DNA of 64,000 nt from assembly GCF_003176895.1 (NCBI RefSeq), contig NZ_QGTD01000004.1, positions 1 to 64,000 on the forward strand, written 5' to 3'. Position numbers and translations under genes: made by a program. The stretch comes from Gracilibacillus dipsosauri (lineage in GTDB: Bacteria; Bacillota; Bacilli; Bacillales; Amphibacillaceae). The notes below the pieces were generated by a model, which saw only the letters and a list, made by a program, of their open reading frames with translations, made no database searches and had not been told where the DNA came from. Positions 8,907 to 17,621 of this stretch are shown here, piece by piece (the first letter of the stretch is position 1; each line of letters starts with the position of its first letter).

Positions 8907-9711
8907 GACTCTTTCCCTCCTTATTTAATAGAATTCTAGTACCAATTTCTTTTCCTTGCATAAACTGCCATAATCCATCTGGTTCTATCCCATCTATAAT
9001 AGAGACTTCCAAGACATGTTGATGTAAGGCCTTAATCGCTGACTGTACTTTTGGAATCATGCCACCTGCTATGACCCCTAAGTCTATGAGTTGATTGGCT
9101 TTTACTTGATCCAATTGATGAAAAATATGCTTTTGTCCATTTTTTTCTTCGTAGATTCCTGGAATATCACTTATATAACAAAGCTTTGCACCTAAGCTCT
9201 GGGCAACCGCAGATGCAGCCATATCGGCATTAATATTAAAACGCTCACCTGACTCATCGATTCCAATCGGAGAAATAATTGGTATAAATCCTTTTTCTAC
9301 TAAATCCTTGATGATCATGGTATTCACATTCGTAACCTCACCAACAAAGCCCATATCCTCCTTATTGTCTACCGGCTTTGCTGTTAACAGTCCTCCATCG
9401 ATACCACTGATGCCAAATGCCTTGCCCTCTGCTTCTACTAGCTTTCTAACAATCTGTTTGTTGATAGAACCACTCAGCGCCATTTCTACTACATCAAGCA
9501 CCTCTTGCGTTGTCACCCTTAAACCATTGACAAATGTAGTAGGGACACCTGTTTGTTTTAGTAGCTTAGAGATAAGTGGTCCTCCACCGTGAACAATGAT
9601 TGGCTGCCATTCGCCTTGCTTTTGTAAATCGACAACATTTTGATAAAAAGAATGAGGCAGCTTTTCTAATACACTGCCACCACATTTAATCACGACGTAT
9701 TTTTTATTCAC
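8899..9711 (-). CDS. argB: Acetylglutamate kinase
   Basis: ATP-dependent kinase of the amino-acid kinase family that phosphorylates N-acetylglutamate, the second step of arginine synthesis. In 270 residues it has VVIKCGGSVL (ATP-binding Lys/Gly loop), IIVHGGGPLISKLL (substrate-binding GGG) and GGMIPKVQSAIKAL near the C-terminus. Length is typical of the shorter, Bacillus-type enzyme. It starts 14 bases after argJ and overlaps argD at its end. Confidence 0.96.
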   Translation of the reverse strand: MNKKYVVIKCGGSVLEKLPHSFYQNVVDLQKQGEWQPIIVHGGGPLISKLLKQTGVPTTFVNGLRVTTQEVLDVVEMALSGSINKQIVRKLVEAEGKAFGISGIDGGLLTAKPVDNKEDMGFVGEVTNVNTMIIKDLVEKGFIPIISPIGIDESGERFNINADMAASAVAQSLGAKLCYISDIPGIYEEKNGQKHIFHQLDQVKANQLIDLGVIAGGMIPKVQSAIKALHQHVLEVSIIDGIEPDGLWQFMQGKEIGTRILLNKEGKSHV

Positions 9712-9725
9712 GTTTTCTTTCCTCC

Positions 9726-10952
9726 TTATGTTCGATAAGAAGCATTAATTCTGACATATTCATAGGACAAATCACAGCCCCAAGCAGTTGCTTTACCGTT
9801 TCCGTCTCCTAGTTTTGCTAGGATTTTCACCTCATCCTTTAGCAAATAATTTTTGGCCTCTTCTTCATCAAACCGGTGGGGAATACCGTTTTCTACAACT
9901 AGGATATCTCCTAAATAAATGCTTACCTTATCAGGATTTAATGACTGACCACTATAGCCTATAGCCGTAATAATTCTCCCCCAATTAGCATCAGCACCGT
10001 GTAGAGCGGTTTTTACAAGATTAGAAGAAATAATCGATTTTGCAATAGCCTGAGCAGATTCATCTGAGAAGGAGCCATCCACGTTTACCTCGACTAACTT
10101 ACTCGCACCTTCCCCATCTCTCGCAATTTCTTTTGCTAAATACTCACAAACAAACTTTAATCCGGAGTAAAAAGTCTCCCAATCTGAATGGGCGTTTGTT
10201 AATGGCTGATTACCTGCTTTGCCATTGGCTAAAACTAAAACCATATCATTCGTGCTTGTATCTCCATCTACTGTGATCATATTAAACGATTGATTAGTAA
10301 TCTTTTTTAGTGTAGTCGATAATTGCTCTGACGAAATGTTTGCATCCGTTGTTACAAAACCTAGCATTGTCGCCATATTTGGATGTATCATACCAGAACC
10401 CTTTGCCGCACCACCGATAACTACTTTCTCTCCATCTATTTCTAATTCGATGGCGATTCCTTTTTCATGTGTATCCGTTGTTAGAATAGCTGTTTCGAAT
10501 TTTTCCGCACCTTGATGTTCGGCTGTATGAATTTGACTAATACCCGTTTGAATTTTCTCCATTGGCAAAAGCTCTCCGATTAAGCCTGTAGAAGCGACGG
10601 CTGCTAAATGTTCTTCCACACCAACTGTTTCAGCGAAAAGCTTCCGCATATCATAGGCATCCGTTAGACCTTGTTCACCTGTACAAGCATTGGCAATTCC
10701 AGAATTCACGACAACTGCTTGTAGCTTATTTTCTTTTGCAATACTTTCTTGTGTTACTTTAAGCGGTGCTGCCTGGAATACATTGGTCGTATATACACCA
10801 GCTGCTTGGGCTGGTACATCAGAATAAAACCATCCAAAATCGATCTTTTGTTTCCGTATACCACAGTGCAAACCGCCTGCATGAAATCCTTTAGCTGTGG
10901 CTATATTTCCATTTTCTAATACCTTAAAATTCTCCTGTTGTACGTTATACAT
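9726..10952 (-). CDS. argJ: Bifunctional ornithine acetyltransferase / N-acetylglutamate synthase
   Basis: ArgJ moves the acetyl group from acetylornithine back to glutamate, making the pathway cyclic. The precursor cleaves itself before a conserved Thr; here [14 protein letters not shown] places it at about Thr195 of 408 residues. ATG 10952 is chosen over an in-frame ATG 60 bases upstream because AAGGAGTGGAGA sits directly before it and the upstream segment lies in the argC coding end. It begins 14 bases after argC. Because ArgJ is bifunctional, no separate argA or argE is required. Confidence 0.95.
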   Translation of the reverse strand: MYNVQQENFKVLENGNIATAKGFHAGGLHCGIRKQKIDFGWFYSDVPAQAAGVYTTNVFQAAPLKVTQESIAKENKLQAVVVNSGIANACTGEQGLTDAYDMRKLFAETVGVEEHLAAVASTGLIGELLPMEKIQTGISQIHTAEHQGAEKFETAILTTDTHEKGIAIELEIDGEKVVIGGAAKGSGMIHPNMATMLGFVTTDANISSEQLSTTLKKITNQSFNMITVDGDTSTNDMVLVLANGKAGNQPLTNAHSDWETFYSGLKFVCEYLAKEIARDGEGASKLVEVNVDGSFSDESAQAIAKSIISSNLVKTALHGADANWGRIITAIGYSGQSLNPDKVSIYLGDILVVENGIPHRFDEEEAKNYLLKDEVKILAKLGDGNGKATAWGCDLSYEYVRINASYRT

Positions 10953-10966
10953 TCGTTCTCCACTCC

Positions 10967-12004
10967 TTATGGATAAATCGGCAACTGAGTTAATCCAGTC
11001 GTTTCTTCCCATCCGTTCATTATGTTCATATTTTGAATTGCTTGGCCTGATGCACCTTTGACTAAATTATCGATCACAGATACAATAATAAGCTTGCCTG
11101 TCCTTTGATCAGCATATAATCCTATATCACAATAATTGCTACCATAAACTTCTTTCGTTTGTGGAAAAACTCCCTCTTTCCTTATCCGAACAAAAGGATG
11201 ATACTTGTAAAAATCTTCATATAATGCAATCAATTGATTAGTCGATTGTTTTTCCTTTAAATCAACATACATTGTACTCATGATTCCTCGAGTCATCGGG
11301 ACAATATGAGGAGTAAAGGTGATTTGAATTTCCTCTTCGGCCGCTTTTGATAATACTTGTTCAATCTCGGGAATATGTTTGTGATTACCAATCTTATAGG
11401 CTTTGAAATTTTCATTCATTTCTGAAAAATGAGTATTCAATGATAAGCTTCTACCTGCTCCTGAAACGCCTGTTTTGGCATCAATTATTATATTTTTCCG
11501 TTCGACCATATCATTTGCTAAAACCGGTATTAAACCTAACGTCGTAGCAGTAGGATAACAGCCAGGATTAGCAATTAAGCTAGCACCTTTAATGCTCTCA
11601 TTGTTTATTTCACTTAGTCCATAAACTGCTTGATCTATATATTTAGCTTCTGCCATTTCCTCTCCGTAATATTGCTCGTATAATTCATGGTCTTCTAAGC
11701 GAAAGTCTCCAGATAAATCAATACATTTGATCCCTTTATCTATTAATTTAGGAATCTGGTGTTTGCTAACATTGGATGGAGTAGCAAAAAAGACTAAATC
11801 CACCTCTTTCGCTAGTTGATCTTCATCAAACGATTCCATCTCTACATTTACAAGATCAGATAAATGTGGATATACTTCAGAAAAGGAAGTCCCACTATTG
11901 GAATGCGAAATAATAGTAGTTAATGTAACATTGGGATGATTATATAAAAATCGAATTAATTCAACCGCACCATATCCTGTTCCACCAATAATTGCTACAT
12001 TCAC
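10967..12004 (-). CDS. argC: N-acetyl-gamma-glutamyl-phosphate reductase
   Basis: NADPH-dependent reductase giving N-acetylglutamate semialdehyde. The dinucleotide fold starts at once (VAIIGGTGYGAVELIRFL) and the catalytic Cys is at about residue 149 in ANPGCYPTATTL. I set the start at GTG 12004, since AGGAGGATAACAATC precedes it and an ATG 21 bases further up would contain that ribosome site. It leads argC-argJ-argB-argD. carAB and argF, which follow in some bacilli, are absent here. Confidence 0.95.
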   Translation of the reverse strand: MNVAIIGGTGYGAVELIRFLYNHPNVTLTTIISHSNSGTSFSEVYPHLSDLVNVEMESFDEDQLAKEVDLVFFATPSNVSKHQIPKLIDKGIKCIDLSGDFRLEDHELYEQYYGEEMAEAKYIDQAVYGLSEINNESIKGASLIANPGCYPTATTLGLIPVLANDMVERKNIIIDAKTGVSGAGRSLSLNTHFSEMNENFKAYKIGNHKHIPEIEQVLSKAAEEEIQITFTPHIVPMTRGIMSTMYVDLKEKQSTNQLIALYEDFYKYHPFVRIRKEGVFPQTKEVYGSNYCDIGLYADQRTGKLIIVSVIDNLVKGASGQAIQNMNIMNGWEETTGLTQLPIYP

Positions 12005-12048
12005 GATTGTTATCCTCCTATACAATTTTCCGTATGTGATATTTTATA

Positions 12049-12077
12049 ATTATACTCTATTTTGTATTTTCATGCAA
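12049..12077 (-). promoter_or_regulatory. SigA promoter of argC with an Arg-box-like site
   Basis: TTGCAT (12072-12077 read on minus), a 17-base spacer and TATAAT (12049-12054) form a near-consensus promoter facing argC. The spacer start reads CATGAAAATACAAA, which resembles the Bacillus ArgR/AhrC half-box pattern. Binding by an arginine repressor is inferred. Confidence 0.7.
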
Positions 12078-12382
12078 TAATGTTTCCAAAAAAGAATAAA
12101 AAATTCGAAAGCTTTCCATAAGATACTCCTAATTAAATTCAATCATTTCGCTATCGTTTCAGCTTTTTATTCTTTATATCCGCTTTAGTAATTGTATAAA
12201 TATCCATGAATATGCATAAAGAGGTGTTCTTTTGGATATTAATTGACTCCTCAATTAAACCGAATGTCTCATGACGAATAGATGACTTTTCTATGAAATA
12301 AATGACTTTCGTTATCTTTCTTAAAGTGGAAAGAAAAGATATGATGAGGATGAAATTTATCTTTCGTAATGGAGTGGTTAAA
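12078..12382. other. Intergenic stretch between arg promoter and SinI-like gene
   Basis: AT-rich, with no open frame or terminator I can support. The start region of the SinI-like gene lies at its end; several weak -10 candidates exist (for example TATGAT near 12338) but none has a good -35. Confidence 0.4.
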
Positions 12383-12550
12383 ATGGAAAGGGAATCGAAA
12401 CAACCTTCGTTAGAGTCAAAACGAATCGACCAAGAGTGGTTAAGGCTTATTTATTTAGCCAAAATTCAGGGAGTTTCAAAAAAGGATGTAGCCATTTTTC
12501 TGAAAACATATAGTCAATTAAAAGAAACACTGGTGAAGTCAAAAACATAA
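12383..12550 (+). CDS. SinI-like anti-repressor domain protein
   Basis: A 55-residue protein whose middle, IDQEWLRLIYLAKIQGVSKK, followed by DVAIFLK, matches the SinI helix of Bacillus (LDQEWVELMVEAKEANISPEEIRKYL region). SinI binds the repressor SinR through this helix and releases biofilm genes. ATG 12383 is chosen because GGAGTGG lies 5-6 bases ahead; the frame is open further upstream but without a ribosome site, and 55 residues equals SinI (57). No sinR is adjacent in the window, so this is an orphan SinI domain; its partner could be SinR or another SinR-like repressor elsewhere. Confidence 0.75.
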   Translation: MERESKQPSLESKRIDQEWLRLIYLAKIQGVSKKDVAIFLKTYSQLKETLVKSKT

Positions 12551-12558
12551 AAGCACGA

Positions 12559-12618
12559 ACGCTTTAAGTACATAGCTGCCATTCCATAAACCTTGTTGTT
12601 GTTAATCCCTTAAAGCGT
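12559..12618. other. Inverted repeat between convergent genes
   Basis: ACGCTTTAAG (12559-12568) and CTTAAAGCGT (12609-12618) are perfect complements, enclosing 40 bases between the SinI-like gene and the convergent response regulator. There is no clean T-run, so a terminator role is only possible. Confidence 0.35.
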
Positions 12619-12626
12619 ATAGGATG

Positions 12627-13295
12627 CTATAGGTTTTTCACTAAAATAATTGCCTCTGCACGACTCGACACTCCAAGCTTTCGATAAAGCTTACTCGTAT
12701 AATTTTTGATCGTTCCTATGGAAAGAAACAAGGAATCTGAAATCTCCTTATTTGATTTACCATTTAATATTTCTTTTAGTACATCTGCTTCCGCTTTCGT
12801 TAGGTGAATATTTCTCGATTGTAGCTTTTCTCTGATTGCTGACAAGGGATCTTCGTTTCTTTCCGTTTTTTGCAATAATTGCATAAGCATGGGCTGAATA
12901 GATTGCGGGATGATTATTTGTCCACTATTGCATTGATGGATAACCTTAGCCAAATCCACTACATTCATATCCTTCAATACATAACCACTTGCTCCATTTC
13001 TTAATGCTTCTAAAATATAGGCATCATCTGAGAAAGTGGTTAGCATGAGAATTTTTATTTGTGGGTATTTTTTTTTGATGATACTCGTTGCAGTTATTCC
13101 GCCCATTATTGGCATTCGAATATCCATTAATATCACATCTGGCTGTAGTTCTTCCGCTTTATCAATAGCCTCTTTACCGTCATTGGCAATTGCTATAACC
13201 TCCAAATTATCCATTTGATTGAGGACAACGGAAAGGCCATCACATATAAGCTTTTGGTCATCTACCACCATTAACTTCACTTGATTTTCACTCAT
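12627..13295 (-). CDS. NarL/LuxR-family response regulator
   Basis: A 222-residue regulator: receiver domain (residues 1-120) with the acidic pair VVDD, phospho-acceptor Asp58 in VILMDIRMP and the Lys in YVLKDM, then a LuxR-type helix-turn-helix (about 155-220, LTKAEADVLKEILNGKSNKE, ending IGTIKNYTSKLYRKLGVSSR). Its histidine kinase gene lies 9 bases upstream in the same transcript. The pair resembles LiaSR/DesKR-type envelope or lipid sensors in bacilli, but the target is not evident since neighbouring genes are unrelated. Confidence 0.93.
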   Translation of the reverse strand: MSENQVKLMVVDDQKLICDGLSVVLNQMDNLEVIAIANDGKEAIDKAEELQPDVILMDIRMPIMGGITATSIIKKKYPQIKILMLTTFSDDAYILEALRNGASGYVLKDMNVVDLAKVIHQCNSGQIIIPQSIQPMLMQLLQKTERNEDPLSAIREKLQSRNIHLTKAEADVLKEILNGKSNKEISDSLFLSIGTIKNYTSKLYRKLGVSSRAEAIILVKNL

Positions 13296-13304
13296 AATTC
13301 CACC

Positions 13305-14468
13305 CTACATTTCTCCAAAGTTTACTTGCTCCCGAGGTAACACAATGATAAGTGCAAGTCCTGTTCTTCTATTATCATAATCCATCTGAAAGCTACCGCC
13401 TATTTCCTTCACTCTCTCCTCCATTGCTGTTAAGCCAAAGCCCTTTTCCACTTTTGTCTTCTCAATACCTGAGCCATTATCCTCTAGTCGAAAATGGAGA
13501 AGATTCTCTTCTGTCTTAATAATTAAGAAAAAACGATCTGCTCCTCCATGTCTAATTCCATTATTTAAACCTTCCTGCAACGCACGATAAATAACTATTT
13601 CCTGAGCTGGTTTCATCCATTCTTCTTCAATTTGTAAATCTTGATCTATGATAACACTTGTTTGCTCCACCGTTTCGTTTAATAATGCACGGACAGCAGT
13701 TTCAAAATCAATAAAAAAATGACTTTCCTGTAAATAATGAACAGATTGACGTACTTCTTGTAGCCCTTTATCTAAATTACCTCGTATTTTTTGTAGCATT
13801 TCTTTCGCTTCTGCTTTATTCGTTTCCAATAAAGCGATTACGGCTTGTAATCCTATCAAGGATGTGGAAAAAGAATGGCCGATGGTATCATGCATTTCAC
13901 GAGCAAAGCGTCTTCTTTCCGAAATAATCACGTTCTCCTCTAATTTCAAAGAAGATGCTTTAATTTTTTCATAGGCTTCTTCAAGCATTTGCTTTTGTTT
14001 TACTGACTTAGACACCATATAACTGAACAAAAAGACCACAAGGAATTCGGTAATCCTAGGTATAATAAAGCTTATTTCCTGAAAGGATGGAAACCCAAAC
14101 GCTATCCATTTTCCGACGACAAAAGTGATATATCCAGTGGCAGCAAACGGAATACTTACCTTTAATGGATGGTGAAAAACAACCTCCCCTATTAAAACAA
14201 GTAAGTATACCTGTGAGATAAAAGACTGGTCGACACTTATAATGATAGAAACTATTAAAAGCTGGAAGCATAAAAATAATATGCCTTTGGTATCTTCTAA
14301 GGATAGTTTCCAAATGTAATCCCTTACTATTTGTACGAATGTGTAGAATCCAACAAGTGTATAAAGTAGTTCTAAATGATGCTGGCGATCTAGAATAAAT
14401 AAAGGTATTAAGACGAGAAAAACTCCAGTAAAGAAATGAGACATATTCTTTTCAAAGGTTTGTTCCAT
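13305..14468 (-). CDS. HisKA_3-type sensor histidine kinase
   Basis: A 387-residue membrane kinase. Residues 1-152 hold five or six membrane segments without a large outside loop, so the signal is probably sensed in or at the membrane. A short coiled coil (155-185) leads to the phospho-acceptor His193 in REMHDTIGHS and a GHKL ATPase domain (ALQEGLNNGIRHG, DNGSGI, GFGLTAMEERV). AAGGAGGACTT precedes the ATG. It is the first gene of a two-gene operon with the downstream response regulator. Confidence 0.92.
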   Translation of the reverse strand: MEQTFEKNMSHFFTGVFLVLIPLFILDRQHHLELLYTLVGFYTFVQIVRDYIWKLSLEDTKGILFLCFQLLIVSIIISVDQSFISQVYLLVLIGEVVFHHPLKVSIPFAATGYITFVVGKWIAFGFPSFQEISFIIPRITEFLVVFLFSYMVSKSVKQKQMLEEAYEKIKASSLKLEENVIISERRRFAREMHDTIGHSFSTSLIGLQAVIALLETNKAEAKEMLQKIRGNLDKGLQEVRQSVHYLQESHFFIDFETAVRALLNETVEQTSVIIDQDLQIEEEWMKPAQEIVIYRALQEGLNNGIRHGGADRFFLIIKTEENLLHFRLEDNGSGIEKTKVEKGFGLTAMEERVKEIGGSFQMDYDNRRTGLALIIVLPREQVNFGEM

Positions 14469-14626
14469 AAGTCCTCCTTATCTAATAAAGCTCTATCTGT
14501 ATGGGGCTTTTTACTTGTTAGAAGTGTTTATTTTCTGTCCATTATATGCTCGACAAAGGAAAATATATCTATGAATATATTACTAAAGTCATCCACATCC
14601 GTAAAATATAAACACTATTGTAAGAT
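14469..14626. other. Upstream region of the histidine kinase operon
   Basis: AT-rich sequence between the kinase start and the dispersed repeat. I see no gene and no promoter strong enough to report. Confidence 0.3.
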
Positions 14627-14743
14627 TAGAAAAACTCGCATTCGCTCGTCCTTTTAGCGAATGCGTTAGCTTTTCTTATACCTTGGACTTCAAAATTTCC
14701 GCTTCATCGCTTTACTACTTGCAAAAATTTTATACTTTCTTAA
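14627..14743. repeat. Dispersed intergenic repeat, copy A
   Basis: About 117 bp that recurs, in the same orientation, at 17463-17573. It begins TAGAAAAACTC, contains a hairpin (CGCATTCGCT at 14637-14646 with AGCGAATGCG at 14655-14664, flanked by AGAAAA/TTTTCT) and ends with TTTATACTTTCT. In this copy the inner stem is perfect. It looks like a non-coding, REP-like element that can also act as a terminator. Confidence 0.8.
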
Positions 14744-14752
14744 CGTAAAATA

Positions 14753-14778
14753 AAAAACTCACCCTTAAAAAGAGTGAG
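14753..14778 (-). terminator. Terminator of the FAH-family gene
   Basis: CTCACCCTT (14758-14766) pairs with AAGAGTGAG (14770-14778), abutting the stop codon; the minus strand continues as TTTTTTATTTT. Confidence 0.85.
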
Positions 14779-15702
14779 CTATTGCCTTGGTGCTACAACC
14801 TCATTTTCCATCATACCAATGCCTTCAATTTCTACTCTTACTTTATCTCCTAGCTTAAGGTATGTTGGTGGGTTCATTCCCATACCGACCCCGTCTGGAG
14901 TACCTGTCAAAATAATATCTCCAGGCTCTAGTGTGATTAGTTCTGATATAAAGCTTACGATATGTGGAATATTGAAGATTTGGTGCTTCGTATTAGAGGA
15001 TTGTCGCATTTCTCCGTTTACATATGACTTAATATTTAATTGATTTGGATTCGGGATGTCATCGACTGTAACGATATATGGACCTATAGGGGTGGTATGA
15101 TCAAGGGATTTCCCTTGTAGCCACTGCAATGTCCGCTTCTGTAAGTCCCTAGCAGATATATCATTAGCGATTGTATATCCCGCAATGTATTCGAAAACAT
15201 CTTCTTGTTTCACATTGGATGCTTTTTGTCCGATTACTACACCAAGCTCTGCTTCATAATCTAACTTTTCCGTTTGATCCGTTTTATAAATACTATCCTC
15301 AGGACCTATTAAAGCATTATTAAATTTAGCAAAGAGCACTGGGTAATCGGGAACTACCCCTTTCATCTCCGCTATATGCTCCGCATAATTAGTCCCAACA
15401 CAAATAATTTTCGAAGGATTCGGTACAGGAGGCCCTATCACAACCTCTTCTTTTTTATATTGGTATTCTGGTGGTTCCTTTTGCAAGAAAGCATCGATCT
15501 TTTTTGCTTCTTCTAGTATAGCTTTTCCATTGGAATAAAATTGATCTGGATCACTCGGGAATACACCTATACTCGCTAAATTATTTTCTTTTAATTTCAT
15601 TTGTGCATAGCCTTTTGATAAATCGATCACCTTATCATCACGCATGATACCGATCCTGTTTAATGAAAAATCATTTTTTAAACGATAGTTTACCAGCTTC
15701 AC
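14779..15702 (-). CDS. Fumarylacetoacetate hydrolase family protein
   Basis: A 307-residue protein with a short N-terminal domain and a FAH C-terminal domain from about residue 95. Metal-binding acidic residues are visible in LDYEAELGVVIG, followed by the typical GYTIANDISARDLQ and, near the end, ILTGTPDGVGMGMNPPTYLK. The family includes hydrolases, decarboxylases and isomerases acting on beta-diketo acids in aromatic or sugar-acid breakdown (YcgM/HpcE type). No catabolic neighbours are present, so the substrate cannot be assigned. Single-gene unit. Confidence 0.88.
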   Translation of the reverse strand: MKLVNYRLKNDFSLNRIGIMRDDKVIDLSKGYAQMKLKENNLASIGVFPSDPDQFYSNGKAILEEAKKIDAFLQKEPPEYQYKKEEVVIGPPVPNPSKIICVGTNYAEHIAEMKGVVPDYPVLFAKFNNALIGPEDSIYKTDQTEKLDYEAELGVVIGQKASNVKQEDVFEYIAGYTIANDISARDLQKRTLQWLQGKSLDHTTPIGPYIVTVDDIPNPNQLNIKSYVNGEMRQSSNTKHQIFNIPHIVSFISELITLEPGDIILTGTPDGVGMGMNPPTYLKLGDKVRVEIEGIGMMENEVVAPRQ

Positions 15703-15837
15703 CTCTAACTCCTCCCATCTTTAGTATCATCTTATCATGGAATTGAAAGAAAAAGAATAAGAAGAACACCTACTTCAAAGGACAACATCATTATATGCAG
15801 CATTTTTCCACTGTATCCTCCCTTATTTTAAAAAGTA

Positions 15838-15854
15838 TGTGAACCCTTCTTACA
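15838..15854. promoter_or_regulatory. TnrA/GlnR box ahead of the nitrate transporter
   Basis: TGTGAACCCTTCTTACA matches the TnrA/GlnR consensus TGTNA-N7-TNACA at every fixed base. It is centred about 44 bases before a TATAAA at 15890-15895 that lacks a good -35, the layout expected for a TnrA-activated promoter. Confidence 0.75.
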
Positions 15855-15904
15855 ACTACTAAGACAAATGGGAATCAGTCATGGCAAACTATAAAATGAG
15901 ACTT

Positions 15905-15917
15905 CTGCCATTGGCAG
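15905..15917. promoter_or_regulatory. Short palindrome near the transporter start site
   Basis: CTGCCATTGGCAG is a perfect 6-bp inverted repeat about 10 bases beyond the TATAAA. It may be an operator or simply a small leader hairpin. Confidence 0.3.
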
Positions 15918-15955
15918 GTCTGACAAATAGATAGCTATTTATAGGGAGTGTTTTC

Positions 15956-17455
15956 ATGACGATCAAAGATTTGTTTTCATTTAAAAGCGAACGAATAAAG
16001 GTTCTTCATTTTACCTGGTTTGCTTTTTTTGTCTCCTTTTTTGCATGGTTCAGTATGGCACCACTTGCTACAACGATGATGGAGAACATGGATTGGCTCA
16101 CGGCAGAACACCTAGCAGCTCTCGGTATTTGTAATGTGGTGTTAACGATCCCTGCTAGAATTATCATCGGCCAATTGTTAGATAAATGGGGGCCGAGAAT
16201 CGTCTTTTCAGGGTTACTTATAACGATGTCACTACCTACTATTATTTTTGCTTTTGGTGATACATGGATTCAATTAATGATTTCAAGATTGGTGCTTGGA
16301 AGTATTGGTGCAAGCTTTGTGATTGGTATTCGGATGGTTGCCGAATGGTTTCCTCCTAAGCATGTCGGATTTGCGGAAGGCATTTATGGCGGGTGGGGGA
16401 ATTTTGGCTCTGCAGCTGCAGCTATTTTATTGCCATGGTTGGCGTTAACCGTTTTTGCTGGGGATAATGGCTATCGATACGCCCTTGCATTTACAGGGGT
16501 GGTTTGCTTTTTATATGGAATCCTCTATTATTTTGTCGTTCGGGATACCCCTAAGGGAAAAAAGCTGGTCAGGCCTAAGCGAACTGCTGCATTAGAGGTT
16601 AGTAGCTGGGGCGACTTAATTCAGTTAATGATATGGACCCTACCATTAGGCGGAGCAGTAGCAATTAGTGCATGGAGATTAGAAGGATTAGGGTTTATTT
16701 CGAAGCCAATATTATATGTTGTTTATACAGTTATCCTTATTGTCCTGTTTTACCAGCTCTATACCATCTTAAAAATCAATATTCCCATTCTGAAAAAAGG
16801 AGTGCCTAAGGAGGATCGCTATAAGTTCCGTAATGTAGTGGCATTAAATAGTACTTATTTTGCTAATTTTGGAGCGGAACTTGCTATTGTTTCCATGCTC
16901 CCGATGTTCTTCCAGCTAACCTTTTCTTTATCGGCGGCACAAGCTGGGCTCATCGCCTCTTCTTTCGCCTTTGTAAATTTACTTGCACGGCCATTAGGGG
17001 GTGTGTTATCGGACAGATTAGGGAGTCGTAGAAAAGTTATGCTCGTTTATATGATCGGTATTTCCATTGGCCTTCTTCTTATGGGGTTCATTAATTCGAG
17101 CTGGCCATTAGCATTTGCTGTCGCCATTACGATCATTACTTCCATGTTTATTCAAGGAGCGGAAGGAGCAACCTTTGCCGTCATTCCCCTCATAAAGAAA
17201 AGAATAACAGGGCAAATAGCTGGCATGTCAGGAGCATACGGAAATGTGGGATCGACTGTATATTTAACTTTATATACCTTTGTTAGCGCCCAGCAATTCT
17301 TTTTTCTGCTGGCAACAGGTGCTATCATTAGTTTTATCATCTGTTATTTTATGCTAGACGAGCCAAAGAACTCCTTCGCAGAAAACTATTATTTAACAGA
17401 GGAAGAGCTAGTAGAAGCTAATCAAATTGTTGCACCAGTGCGAAAATCGATGTAG
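15956..17455 (+). CDS. Nitrate/nitrite transporter (NNP family, NarK/NasA type)
   Basis: A 499-residue major-facilitator protein with about 12 membrane segments. The nitrate signature is clear: AEWFPPKHVGFAEGIYGGWG, then NFGSAAAAIL in segment 5 and EGATFAVIPLIKKRITGQIA plus GMSGAYGNVGS in the second half. An insertion in the middle (about residues 200-280, with extra hydrophobic stretches) makes it longer than NasA (about 420). It is preceded by a perfect TnrA box, so import of nitrate for assimilation under nitrogen limitation is the best reading. Nitrate and nitrite reductase genes are not in the window. Confidence 0.9.
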   Translation: MTIKDLFSFKSERIKVLHFTWFAFFVSFFAWFSMAPLATTMMENMDWLTAEHLAALGICNVVLTIPARIIIGQLLDKWGPRIVFSGLLITMSLPTIIFAFGDTWIQLMISRLVLGSIGASFVIGIRMVAEWFPPKHVGFAEGIYGGWGNFGSAAAAILLPWLALTVFAGDNGYRYALAFTGVVCFLYGILYYFVVRDTPKGKKLVRPKRTAALEVSSWGDLIQLMIWTLPLGGAVAISAWRLEGLGFISKPILYVVYTVILIVLFYQLYTILKINIPILKKGVPKEDRYKFRNVVALNSTYFANFGAELAIVSMLPMFFQLTFSLSAAQAGLIASSFAFVNLLARPLGGVLSDRLGSRRKVMLVYMIGISIGLLLMGFINSSWPLAFAVAITIITSMFIQGAEGATFAVIPLIKKRITGQIAGMSGAYGNVGSTVYLTLYTFVSAQQFFFLLATGAIISFIICYFMLDEPKNSFAENYYLTEEELVEANQIVAPVRKSM

Positions 17456-17462
17456 AACACTT

Positions 17463-17573
17463 TAGAAAAACTCATATTCGCGCGTCCTTTAGCGGATCGT
17501 TAGCTTTTCTTATATTTTGGACTTCAAAAGCTTCGTCGCTATTCTTCCTGCAAAAACTTTATACTTTCTGACC
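17463..17573. repeat. Dispersed intergenic repeat, copy B
   Basis: Copy of the element at 14627-14743 in the same orientation, with a few substitutions and small deletions. The inner stem has decayed (ATTCGC with GCGGAT) while the outer AGAAAA/TTTTCT arms and the GGACTTCAAAA and TTTATACTTTCT blocks remain. It lies between convergent genes. Confidence 0.8.
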
Positions 17574-17583
17574 TTATAAAGAA

Positions 17584-17613
17584 ATAACCCGAGCTTGGCT
17601 AAACTCGGGTTAT
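17584..17613 (-). terminator. Terminator of the amino-acid ABC operon
   Basis: ATAACCCGAG (17584-17593) pairs perfectly with CTCGGGTTAT (17604-17613). On the minus strand the arm continues into ATTTCTTTAT, nine bases beyond the ATPase stop. Confidence 0.8.
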
Positions 17614-17621
17614 CCCTTTAC

